From contig PMYM01000128.1 of NCBI GenBank assembly GCA_003171235.1, positions 14,917-26,870 on the forward strand: a DNA stretch of 11,954 bases, in the 5' to 3' direction. The notes beneath the pieces are model-generated. The model worked only from the letters and a program-made list of their open reading frames with translations, searched no databases and was not told the origin of the DNA. This stretch comes from Phycisphaerales bacterium (GTDB taxonomy: Bacteria; Planctomycetota; Phycisphaerae; SM23-33). The translations under genes and the position numbers were made by a program. Each line of letters opens with the position of its first letter. The stretch's first letter is position 1. Positions 1-6,433 of this stretch are shown in pieces.

Positions 1-2468
1 CCGTACTGCGGGCCGAACACCACGCACACGTTGGCTTCGCCTTCGGGGTCTTTGTCTTCCTGGCCCTGCGGAACCCACCGCCCTTCGGCGTGCAAGCCCG
101 TGGCGTTCTCCTGATAAACCGGCTCCAGCCGGCTGAACTTCATCACTTTATTGTTGGGGAACGTCACCGCGTCGATCTTGAGCAGGCGGATCATCTTGTC
201 CAGGTAGGCCGGGATGTTCTGCGTATCGGCGAACGCCTCCACTGGCCGGACCTCGAACGTGCCTTCCAGAAGCTCCGGCTCGCCGTCAAATTTGCCGCCG
301 CCGGCGCCTGCCTCGATAATCCCGGCCTCGCCGAGCGACATTTCCGGCGGCTGGACGGCCTCGACCGTAAACGGCCCAGTCACGCGGACTATGCCGCGAA
401 CGACCGCGGGCTGGTCCACCAGTTCCTCCTGTTCGGCGTTGGCGGCGATGCAGGCGTTCACTTCGTCCATCTTTGCCCGCCACGCCTTGCGGTATTCCGT
501 TACCGCGTCCTGAAGCGCCTGCGGCCAGTCGGGATCAGTATCGAATGGTACTTCCCAATGCTCCCACTTGAGCGACTTGGGCAGTTCCCATCGCCGCCTG
601 TCGGCCTCAGTAATCGCCTTCTTGCCTTCGGTTCGATCCTTTGTCACCAGCTTCACAAGGAACCTGTCGCGAACGTCCTTCGCGATCTTCGCCAGAGCCG
701 CATTGCACGCGGCCAAACGTTCTTCAAGAACCGGCTCATGCCGAGCGAAGATCGGGTCCAGGTTCGGATTCTGGGCGATGCTCTTGAGGGTGATGTGCGG
801 GACGGTCTTGTAGAGGAAGCCGGGATGCGGACTCGCACCCTTTCCGTTTGGCTTCTCGCCGTCGGCGACTCCGTTTTCGTCTTCCCCCTTGATTCGGTAG
901 CGGTCGAACTTGGCGGTCAGCATCCGCTGGCGAGCGATGGCGATGGCGACGCGGCTGGTGTCGGTGGTGATCCAACGCCGGCCCCACTGTTCGGCCACGA
1001 AGGCAGTTGTCCCACTCCCGCACGTCGGGTCAAGCACAAGATCGCCGGGATCTGTCGTCATCAGTACACATCGCTTGATAACTTCGTCATCCGTCTGGAC
1101 GACATACTCCTTGTCCAAGGGTGATCGGGTGTCAGCCCAAAAGTTACTTCTCGGCTGCGTAGGGTTGTCATCGAAGTATTGGATAAAGCAGGGGCGGAAC
1201 TTCTTCCCCAGGGGCATCAACCGGTCCCCTTGCAGCAATCGCCTAACCCCGGTTGTGTTTGTTCGCCAACTCTTTGATCCAGCTGGCACTTTCATGCCGT
1301 ACATCATGAAATCGTACGTACAGCTCTGTGTATATCCAGATGAGGCGAAGTCGCTAGGGTAGAACACCCGCCCAGACAAGGAATGTGGGTCTAACGATTC
1401 CTCCTCGTTCATGCGGTATCGGGAACCGGTCTCACGCGATTCCGCCCACATGTAGTTCGTCCCTCGTCCAATCGCCTTGTCTTCAGTAAGTTGGTGAAAC
1501 TTGGCAGCCTCGGTGTTCCTTGCAAACCAAATCACATAGTCACAGGCGCGGGGCAAACCGGCCGCACCAAGAGGAGAAGATGTACGATATGAGATGATGC
1601 TTCTGAAGTTCTCAGGACCAAACACCTCGGCCAATAACATCTTAACGCGATCAACGTTTTCGTCACTAATCTGCACGAAGATACTACCTGTATCGGCAAG
1701 AAGTTCCTTGGCTACGAGCAGCCTGTCGCGCAGGTAGGCAAGATAGGAGTGGACGCCAAGGCTCCAGGTGTCACGGTAAGCCTTGACCATTTCCGGCTCG
1801 CGGGTGAGGTCTGATTCCTTGTCCTTCACGTCGCGCTGACCGACTTCCGGTTGGAAGTTGCTGGCGAACTTGATGCCGTAAGGCGGGTCCATGTAGATCA
1901 TCTGGACCTTGCCGGCCAGGTTCTCGCGCCGGGCCAGGGACGACATGACCTGAAGGCTGTCGCCCAGGATCATGCGGTTGGTCCAGTCCACGTCGTGCCT
2001 GTAGAACTGCACGGCCTCGTGGTACGCCTGTTCCGGGTCGCCAAAAAGCATCCGGGCCACGTCCTGCCGGCGGGCAACCTTCAAGACGGCTTGGGCCGAA
2101 ACCCGCTCGTGGATGTGCAGGGCCACCGGGTCCACGGTGAGCTTCATCGCCTGCGTTTCGCGTTTGCCGGCCCATTCCAGCCACGGCTGCTGGTTGCGCA
2201 GGGCGTCGGTCAGGAGTTGGGCCTCCTCGGTCGTTAGCTTTCGGCGTCGGGCTTCGGCCAGCAGTTCCGGCAGCTTGTCGGGCTTGCCGGTGGGGTCGAA
2301 TCGCAGGATGGGCGGCAGGTGGGGGTTGTACTCGTAGACGGCCTTGGGGATGGCGGGGACAGTGCCTTCGGCGGCGATCTTGGCCGGCGGGTTGTTCTTT
2401 CGCTTGGCCTGCTTGTGCCGGTAATCCGTTACCTCGATCTTGCCTCCGCCGTTCTTTCTCTTGGCCAT
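1..2468 (-). CDS. Site-specific DNA methyltransferase, beta class, type III Mod-like (partial)
   Basis: This gene transfers a methyl group from S-adenosylmethionine to a DNA base, probably N6 of adenine, in a restriction-modification system. The frame is open from ATG at 2468 to the window edge (822 codons), so the C-terminus is missing. Motif IV, DPPYG, lies at residues 194-198, preceded by a GDSLQVM segment. Motif I, DPTCGSGTT, starts at residue 480, followed by a TDTSRVAIAIARQR segment. Motif IV before motif I defines the beta class; the roughly 280 residues between them should hold the target recognition domain. Start choice: GGAG sits 6 bases before ATG 2468; an in-frame ATG at 2480 is possible but has a poorer ribosome site. 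DNA encoding residues 243-443 is near 50% GC against about 65% in the flanks, suggesting a swapped specificity segment. A Res endonuclease/helicase would be expected past the left edge; none is visible, so it could also be an orphan. Family call sure, type III subtype likely. Confidence 0.93.
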   Translation of the reverse strand, partial: MAKRKNGGGKIEVTDYRHKQAKRKNNPPAKIAAEGTVPAIPKAVYEYNPHLPPILRFDPTGKPDKLPELLAEARRRKLTTEEAQLLTDALRNQQPWLEWAGKRETQAMKLTVDPVALHIHERVSAQAVLKVARRQDVARMLFGDPEQAYHEAVQFYRHDVDWTNRMILGDSLQVMSSLARRENLAGKVQMIYMDPPYGIKFASNFQPEVGQRDVKDKESDLTREPEMVKAYRDTWSLGVHSYLAYLRDRLLVAKELLADTGSIFVQISDENVDRVKMLLAEVFGPENFRSIISYRTSSPLGAAGLPRACDYVIWFARNTEAAKFHQLTEDKAIGRGTNYMWAESRETGSRYRMNEEESLDPHSLSGRVFYPSDFASSGYTQSCTYDFMMYGMKVPAGSKSWRTNTTGVRRLLQGDRLMPLGKKFRPCFIQYFDDNPTQPRSNFWADTRSPLDKEYVVQTDDEVIKRCVLMTTDPGDLVLDPTCGSGTTAFVAEQWGRRWITTDTSRVAIAIARQRMLTAKFDRYRIKGEDENGVADGEKPNGKGASPHPGFLYKTVPHITLKSIAQNPNLDPIFARHEPVLEERLAACNAALAKIAKDVRDRFLVKLVTKDRTEGKKAITEADRRRWELPKSLKWEHWEVPFDTDPDWPQALQDAVTEYRKAWRAKMDEVNACIAANAEQEELVDQPAVVRGIVRVTGPFTVEAVQPPEMSLGEAGIIEAGAGGGKFDGEPELLEGTFEVRPVEAFADTQNIPAYLDKMIRLLKIDAVTFPNNKVMKFSRLEPVYQENATGLHAEGRWVPQGQEDKDPEGEANVCVVFGPQY

Positions 2469-2597
2469 GACCGTCTCCATCCACCGTGCGCGTATCCGTG
2501 CGAAATGATTCCCTGCGCAAGCTGCCCCCACAAGTCGAGGAATGGCCTGCCGCGCGCCGAACCACCCCGGCCTGAGCGACAATCGGGCAAGGGCAGC

Positions 2598-2626
2598 ATT
2601 ATGGAGCGCGTCAACAGTATTGGCAA
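2598..2626 (-). promoter_or_regulatory. Predicted sigma70-type promoter of the methyltransferase gene
   Basis: Read on the minus strand, a -35 box TTGCCA (2626-2621, 5 of 6 consensus) and a -10 box CATAAT (2603-2598, 5 of 6) are separated by exactly 17 bases. Transcription would start near 2591, giving the methyltransferase an untranslated leader of about 120 bases. This is a motif match only; a planctomycete promoter may deviate from the E. coli consensus. Confidence 0.5.
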
Positions 2627-2735
2627 GGGGGCATTCAGGCAGGAAACTGGCTATGCGCCGGGCGGAACTAAGAAAACGGCGAAGCCGGCGCGGGGAGAAA
2701 CGCCAAGGTGGCCGACGGGGCGTTCGGCAAACAGA

Positions 2736-2802
2736 GCGGGCCTGCCGAGGGGGAGCGACAGGCCCGCACAGGTCGTCGGACCGGCCGGGGGGAACCGGTC
2801 CG
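2736..2802. repeat. Two consecutive GC-rich inverted repeats
   Basis: The first is GCGGGCCTG at 2736-2744 paired with CAGGCCCGC at 2759-2767: nine perfect base pairs with a 14-base loop. The second is CGGACCGG at 2777-2784 paired with CCGGTCCG at 2795-2802: eight perfect pairs with a 10-base loop. Only nine bases separate them. No T-tract follows on either strand, so they are not classical intrinsic terminators. They could be protein-binding sites, a structured leader, or a relic of a repeat element. Confidence 0.55.
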
Positions 2803-2889
2803 CATCAGGGACACAGAAAGACTATGCCCTGTTCACCGGGCGGTCAAGCGAATTCTGGGTAGTGGCTCAGTTTGGAATCCATGCTTAAG

Positions 2890-2927
2890 CGGTCAGGCTT
2901 GACCGTCTTGCCTTTTCATGCTACCCT
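2890..2927 (+). promoter_or_regulatory. Predicted promoter with overlapping operator-like palindrome
   Basis: A -35 box TTGACC (2899-2904, 5 of 6 consensus) and a weak -10 TACCCT (2922-2927) are 17 bases apart. The -35 is embedded in the palindrome CGGTCA-GGCT-TGACCG (2890-2905), which has 6-base arms. Transcription would start near 2934, the A of the next gene's ATG. The palindrome over the -35 is where a repressor would sit, but no such protein is assigned. Confidence 0.42.
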
Positions 2928-2933
2928 GTCAGT

Positions 2934-3170
2934 ATGGAAAAGGGCAAGAAACGCGACTTCGCACAGGTGGCTTTCGACGTGGTGCAACAGGCTACAGGCC
3001 AGGCCAAGCCGGAAGAATCTAAGAAGAACCCGGCGGCGGTGGAACTTGGGAGGCTGGGCGGACTCAAGGGCGGGAAGGCTAGGGCCGAGAAGATGACGGC
3101 TGACCAACGAAAGATAGCCGCCATCAAGGCCGCGCGGGCTCGATGGCAGAAGAAGAAGCCGAGCCGATAG
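2934..3170 (+). CDS. Small basic KGG-type protein, function unknown
   Basis: This encodes 78 residues, rich in Lys, Arg and Ala. The N-terminus (MEKGKKRDFAQVAFDVVQQAT, residues 1-21) is predicted helical. Residues 40-50 hold a Gly-Gly-Lys turn (LGGLKGGKAR), followed by a basic Ala-rich helix ending in RARWQKKK. The same layout occurs in many short hypothetical proteins, and the KGG turn resembles stress-induced or histone-like nucleic-acid-binding peptides; a DNA- or RNA-binding role is inference only. There is no Shine-Dalgarno before the ATG, and the predicted promoter places the transcript start at the ATG, so translation may be leaderless. Its last 47 bases overlap tail-to-tail with the end of the minus-strand 184-residue gene. 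It stands alone on the plus strand. Confidence 0.78.
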   Translation: MEKGKKRDFAQVAFDVVQQATGQAKPEESKKNPAAVELGRLGGLKGGKARAEKMTADQRKIAAIKAARARWQKKKPSR

Positions 3171-3678
3171 TATCCTCTTGCGGCCCCGCGCCGTACTCGG
3201 CGGGCTCGTCCAGTTCTACCAAATCTTCACTAAAATCGAAGAGTAAGGGTATTGTTACTTCGTGGGGGTTATGTTCGTTGTACCAGTCGGCATCGGTCTT
3301 AAGATGTACGCAATCGTTTAGTATCTGCCCACGGCGCTGCTGAAACGCCACGTGCATTTCTTCCGGCTGAGCGTCGTGTATATCTACCCATAACGTCAAC
3401 TGCCTTTGCTTGCCGTCTGGAAGCAGTTCAGTCTTGCGCAGAGCATGCTTCTGCCGCACGTGGTGGCCATGCTCGTCCACAAAAAACTGTTCTCGCATCG
3501 CGTCGGCAAGCTCTCTTGCGCATTCTTCCGCCTGGCTCTTTGGCTGCGGCACCCACTCGTGATGACGGATCGCCCAGTACGCAATATCCTTGGCCGTTGC
3601 TGGCCAAGGTTCTCCCGCCTGGCGGTAATGCTCTACGATGTCTTGGAGTGCTTCTGCTTTACTTTTCTTGATCCTCAT
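3124..3678 (-). CDS. Unrecognised 184-residue protein, third gene of the toxin-antitoxin operon
   Basis: I do not recognise this protein. It begins MRIKKSKAEALQDIVEHY and looks soluble and mainly helical: no signal peptide and no membrane segment. Residues 1-80 may form a winged-helix-like unit (helices about 5-20, 28-40 and 47-66, then a short charged hairpin GHHVRQK). Residues 107-136 form a strongly helical basic-acidic stretch (FQQRRGQILNDCVHLKTDAD), then an acidic strand-like segment (PLLFDFSEDLVEL). The last 25 residues are low complexity and are read antisense to the small KGG gene. Start: ATG 3678 overlaps the stop of the antitoxin-peptidase gene as ATGA, and AAAGGG lies 6 bases upstream; an in-frame ATG at 3720 inside the upstream gene is less likely. 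The overlap implies translational coupling, so it is probably made in proportion to the antitoxin. It could be an antitoxin partner, a protease substrate or a regulator. Confidence 0.8.
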   Translation of the reverse strand: MRIKKSKAEALQDIVEHYRQAGEPWPATAKDIAYWAIRHHEWVPQPKSQAEECARELADAMREQFFVDEHGHHVRQKHALRKTELLPDGKQRQLTLWVDIHDAQPEEMHVAFQQRRGQILNDCVHLKTDADWYNEHNPHEVTIPLLFDFSEDLVELDEPAEYGAGPQEDTIGSASSSAIEPARP

Positions 3679-4811
3679 GTTGCACCCTTTCCGGTCCACG
3701 TTGCGACCATCTTGCCCCAACCATCCGTTAGGGCTTCAGCAATAACGATGTCACGCACTGGTACGAGCATTTCAGTGTTAGCAGAATATGGAATCTCGCG
3801 TCGGTAGTGCAATTGACCAACGATAATCCCAGGATGAATGCCGAGTTTGTTCGCAAAACGGTTAATGCGATCTTTGCTGTACAAGGGGCCGACGCGGGAG
3901 ATAAACGAATTCAGTTCCGCACTAGAAATCAGCATGTCCGCCGCTTCGTGGTCCGCTCTGATTTCCGCGCTAGCGGTTTCCGGGTCATCGGGCTTCTCGT
4001 TGATGTTCACATCTATCGTCATTTCATCACGATGTAAGATGTGATCCACTTCATGCATGAGTGTGTGCCAAAAATAGTCAATCCGAGGAAAGCGAAGGGA
4101 CATTCCGATAACAGGAAACTCGCCTACAAAAAAGGCTGCACCATCAATTCGGCTTCGCGGCAGATGCTCAACCACCACAAAGCGTACTCCCAGTTCTGCC
4201 AACAGCCTCGGAACTTTACGGGTTTCTTCTGGCCACGCGGCCAATTTCCGCAAACGAGATATGCCGGTCTTTAGCGTTTCGGGCTTAAACTCTGCTGCCT
4301 GCACTAGGCCAGCCAATTGCTTGACCCGGCAGACCCAGCAGACCTGCGCCGCCCTAATTTCGGGCGTCAGTTCAACGTTTGCCCTGGCAGCAATCTTGAC
4401 AGGCGGCAAATGGAAGAGGTCGTCGGTTTCGTAGAACCGAGTCAGTTCGCTCTTTAGGTCCGCCAGAGTTTCGGTTGGAGCTATCCAGCCTCGCGACAAC
4501 ATGGCCTTGACAGGCGCGATTTGGAAAAGATGCGCTCGCTCTGCGATCTCATCTTTTGGTTCATCTTCCAGCCAGAGCGAATACGCGGTCTGCAAATTCA
4601 TCCATACTTCCGGCCCAGTCCCAAACGCCGCGCCTAATTCGTAAGCGGTCTGCGCCGTAACGGCCTTCTTGCCAGTGACAAGAAGGTTTACATGCTGGAC
4701 CGTTCTGTTCACGATGCCGGCCAAATCGGCTTGCGTCCAGCCGCGAGCCACTAATTCATCACGAATGAATTCGCCCGGCGGAAAAGCCTCAACTGGTCGC
4801 TTGTAAGTCAC
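3675..4811 (-). CDS. higA: HigA-family antitoxin fused to an ImmA/IrrE-type zinc metallopeptidase
   Basis: This 378-residue protein has two parts. Residues 8-75 are a HigA-type helix-turn-helix (PPGEFIRDEL, RGWTQADLA, then a VTAQTAYELGAAFGTGPEVWMNLQ segment), which in this family binds the toxin and represses the operon. Residues 200-330 are an ImmA/IrrE-like (COG2856-type) peptidase: the zinc motif HEVDH is at 253-257, with His260 after it and acidic residues in AEIRADHEAADML (282-294) as likely third ligand. Classical HigA is only about 100 residues, so the fusion is the notable feature. The middle (85-200) links the two and contains a CWVC pair at 158-161. It starts with GTG at 4811, sharing one base with the toxin's TAG stop; GAGG lies 10 bases upstream. 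The next gene starts inside its stop codon. In related ImmA proteins the peptidase cleaves a repressor; here it might act on the antitoxin part itself, the toxin, or the third protein. Confidence 0.92.
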   Translation of the reverse strand: MTYKRPVEAFPPGEFIRDELVARGWTQADLAGIVNRTVQHVNLLVTGKKAVTAQTAYELGAAFGTGPEVWMNLQTAYSLWLEDEPKDEIAERAHLFQIAPVKAMLSRGWIAPTETLADLKSELTRFYETDDLFHLPPVKIAARANVELTPEIRAAQVCWVCRVKQLAGLVQAAEFKPETLKTGISRLRKLAAWPEETRKVPRLLAELGVRFVVVEHLPRSRIDGAAFFVGEFPVIGMSLRFPRIDYFWHTLMHEVDHILHRDEMTIDVNINEKPDDPETASAEIRADHEAADMLISSAELNSFISRVGPLYSKDRINRFANKLGIHPGIIVGQLHYRREIPYSANTEMLVPVRDIVIAEALTDGWGKMVATWTGKGAT

Positions 4812-5107
4812 TAGTGATAATCCTCAATCGCGATCACTCTGATCGCGTTCTTTGGGTTGCCCTTCTCTACCTCAACCACAAGCCGCCACTGGTCGTTAAG
4901 CCGTAGCGAGTGTTGATGGGAGCGGGATCCTTGCAGCTTCTCAAAGTGCAATGATCTGAAACTAAAGAGAGCCCGCTCGTCGAGGACGGATCGAACGACC
5001 TGAATCTGTTTTCGGAACGCACGCACAACATCCAGCCCCCACTTTCCGCGGAAGCTTGGGTCGGTTTCCAGCCGTTCCAAATCGTCGTCATCGTATTTGA
5101 CTTCCAT
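4811..5107 (-). CDS. higB: HigB-type toxin, RelE/ParE superfamily
   Basis: This 98-residue protein matches the HigB toxins, which cut mRNA at the ribosome when the antitoxin is lost. Recognisable parts are an early acidic helix (DLERLETDPSFRGKWG), a long central helix, a LHFEKLQG-SRSHQHSLRLNDQWRL core (54-76), and the closing AIEDYH. Family length is about 90-110. Toxin before antitoxin is the usual higBA order, reversed relative to most type II systems. Start: ATG at 5107, with AGGGCGG upstream. An in-frame ATG at 5146 exists, but it overlaps the predicted -10 box and has no ribosome site. The antitoxin GTG overlaps its stop by one base. Confidence in the family is high; activity is not shown by sequence. 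Confidence 0.93.
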   Translation of the reverse strand: MEVKYDDDDLERLETDPSFRGKWGLDVVRAFRKQIQVVRSVLDERALFSFRSLHFEKLQGSRSHQHSLRLNDQWRLVVEVEKGNPKNAIRVIAIEDYH

Positions 5108-5144
5108 CCATGCCGCCCTAACATTGTTGGCACCCCATACAAGC

Positions 5145-5173
5145 ATTATTAAGGAGCCGGCCGTCTACATCAA
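5145..5173 (-). promoter_or_regulatory. Predicted promoter of the higB-higA operon
   Basis: On the minus strand a -35 TTGATG (5173-5168, 4 of 6) and a -10 AATAAT (5150-5145, 5 of 6) are 17 bases apart. Transcription should begin about 5138, leaving about 30 bases before ATG 5107. A short palindrome AACATTGTT at 5120-5128, just downstream of the start, could be part of a HigA operator, which would give the autorepression usual for this family. The operator idea is weaker than the promoter. Confidence 0.5.
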
Positions 5174-5177
5174 GAGC

Positions 5178-5212
5178 AAAAAAACATTTTTTAACGCAAG
5201 TAGTGTTTTTTT
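5178..5212. repeat. A/T-tract inverted repeat between toxin operon and transposase
   Basis: A run of seven A then CA (5178-5186) is the inverse complement of TG then seven T (5204-5212), with 17 bases between. The loop itself holds a further T run. This is the most AT-rich stretch in the window and sits between two divergent genes. It may serve as an UP-type element or curved DNA for one or both, or a transcription stop. The unusual composition may also mark the edge of inserted DNA. Confidence 0.4.
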
Positions 5213-5249
5213 CTTTACTTTGCCTAACCGCTCACGCATAAAGGTCAGT

Positions 5250-6080
5250 ATGAACAAGCTAACCAACCACAAGCGGAAAGCGGTGGTTGCGGCACTGGTG
5301 GAAGGCAATTCCATCCGCGCCACGGTTCGCATGACGGACGTGGCCAAGAACACCATCGTCAAGTTGCTGGTGGAGCTTGGCGAAGCTTGCGCCGCCTACC
5401 ACGACAAGCACGTCCGCAACGTTAAGGCCAAGCGGGTCCAGTGCGATGAAATCTGGTCATTCTGCTACGCCAATCAGAAGAACGCGCCCGGCGACAAGCA
5501 AGACGAATTCGGCTACGGCGATGTTTGGACATGGACCGCCCTGGACGCCGAGAGCAAGCTGATCGTGTCCTACATGGTCGGCCTGCGCGATGCCGGGTAC
5601 GCCACGGAATTCATGCATGATCTGGCCGGTCGGCTGGCCAGCCGCGTCCAGCTTACGACCGACGGCCACAAGGCCTACCTGGAAGCCGTGGAAGATGCCT
5701 TCGCGGGCGAGATCGACTACGCTGTGCTGGTGAAGCTCTACGGCCCGGCCAAGGATTACACCAACGAAGTCCGGTACAGCCCGTGCGTTTGCACCGGCTC
5801 GCGCCGCACCCCCGTCAGTGGCAACCCGGAGCAGCGGCATATCTCCACCAGTTACGTTGAGCGCCAGAACCTAACCATGCGAATGAGCATGCGCCGTTTC
5901 ACCCGTCTGACCAATGGATTCAGCAAGAAGATCACCAACCACGAAGCGGCGGTAGCCTTGTACTTCATGCACTACAACTTCTGCCGGATTCTCCAGACGC
6001 TCCGGGTTACGCCGGCGATGGAAGCGGGCTTGTCCGATCACGTCTGGGAAATTGAAGAAATCATTGACCTGCTCGGCTAG
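5250..6080 (+). CDS. IS1-like DDE transposase, intact
   Basis: This 276-residue protein is a complete DDE-type transposase of the group annotated as IS1 family. An N-terminal helix-turn-helix (about 12-45, with SIRATVRMTDVAKNTIVKLL) would bind DNA ends. The catalytic residues are all present: Asp66 in QCDEIW, Asp138 in LTTDGHKAY and Glu204 in SYVERQNLTMRM. The RFTRLTNGFSKK segment and the YNFCRI..TLRVTPAM close are typical. Start: ATG 5250, with AAGG about 6 bases before; an upstream extension to 5097 crosses the AT-rich spacer and the toxin start and is not credible. No matching terminal inverted repeats, target duplication or frameshift window (classical IS1 uses insA/insB frameshifting) is visible within 200 bases on either side. 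It may be a single-gene mobile relic, a domesticated enzyme, or an element whose ends I cannot see. It is divergent from higB by 142 bases. Confidence 0.94.
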   Translation: MNKLTNHKRKAVVAALVEGNSIRATVRMTDVAKNTIVKLLVELGEACAAYHDKHVRNVKAKRVQCDEIWSFCYANQKNAPGDKQDEFGYGDVWTWTALDAESKLIVSYMVGLRDAGYATEFMHDLAGRLASRVQLTTDGHKAYLEAVEDAFAGEIDYAVLVKLYGPAKDYTNEVRYSPCVCTGSRRTPVSGNPEQRHISTSYVERQNLTMRMSMRRFTRLTNGFSKKITNHEAAVALYFMHYNFCRILQTLRVTPAMEAGLSDHVWEIEEIIDLLG

Positions 6081-6136
6081 CGAAGCTACCTTTCATGAAC
6101 ACAAATCCGCTGGTTCGGGGAAGAAAGGGAGCGATC

Positions 6137-6433
6137 ATGGCCGAGACCAGGCAAGTACAGTGCATCAGGAAGAGAGACCGGCAAAACCCACACGAAAGAA
6201 TCGAGGGAATCGGGGGCGTAACCGCCGGCGGTTCCCGGTGGTATCTCACTGAGGACGACGCCATCGCCGCGATTGAATCGGATAGAATCCAATTCTGGAC
6301 CACAGCGAACGGCAAATCAGTTTGGGTTATTATTGCCGTTCACTTGGGGCGCAAGTATTTGAAGACTCAGGCGGATGGGTTGGAGCCAAACAACCTTCTG
6401 GCTCTGCCCCCGTGCCCACTGCTTCCGTCATAA
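6137..6433 (+). CDS. DUF3892 domain protein
   Basis: This 98-residue protein covers the whole DUF3892 family length of about 90. Residues 1-30 carry RQVQCIRKRDRQNPHERIEGIGG, residues 34-43 RWYLTEDDAI, and 69-88 HLGRKYLKT..D.....NNLL. The family has no established function; it is small, probably an alpha-beta fold, and often lies in mobile or stress-related regions. Start: ATG 6137 with GGGAG six bases upstream; an in-frame ATG at 6095 has no such site. It follows the transposase by 56 bases on the same strand and could be co-transcribed with it. Its last 104 bases overlap a minus-strand reading frame. Confidence 0.85.
   Translation: MAETRQVQCIRKRDRQNPHERIEGIGGVTAGGSRWYLTEDDAIAAIESDRIQFWTTANGKSVWVIIAVHLGRKYLKTQADGLEPNNLLALPPCPLLPS

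Larger units (their letters stand above)
2481..2889. other. Non-coding gap with promoters and hairpins
   Basis: No convincing gene is seen in this gap. The open frames on both strands read as low-complexity, Arg/Gly/Pro-rich translations typical of GC-rich non-coding DNA, and lack good ribosome sites. The gap holds the leader and promoter of the methyltransferase on the left, two strong inverted repeats at 2736-2802, and the promoter of the small plus-strand gene just to its right. Methyltransferase and small gene are divergent, so both sets of control signals are expected here. Confidence 0.6.

Noticed and set aside
90..1124. Long plus-strand open frame of 344 codons
   Set aside because: It is antisense to the methyltransferase, which carries clear catalytic motifs; the plus-strand translation is low in recognisable structure and has no ribosome site.
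1771..2565. Minus-strand frame of 264 codons, and plus-strand frames at 1851-2237 and 2319-2888
   Set aside because: They run in other frames over the methyltransferase or the GC-rich gap and give Arg/Pro/Gly-rich chains typical of non-coding frames in high-GC DNA.
4811..5146. Longer HigB start at ATG 5146
   Set aside because: That ATG overlaps the predicted -10 box and lacks a ribosome site; ATG 5107 fits the family length.
5097..5249. N-terminal extension of the transposase
   Set aside because: It would cross the AT-rich spacer and the toxin start, and the added residues resemble nothing in the family.
6075..6090. Possible terminator after the transposase (TAGC-GAA-GCTA with GG/CC)
   Set aside because: The stem is only four pairs plus a bulged GC pair and is followed by just three T residues; too weak to call.
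5108..6136. IS1-type terminal inverted repeats around the transposase
   Set aside because: Comparing the two flanks by eye gave no matching inverted ends or short direct duplication.
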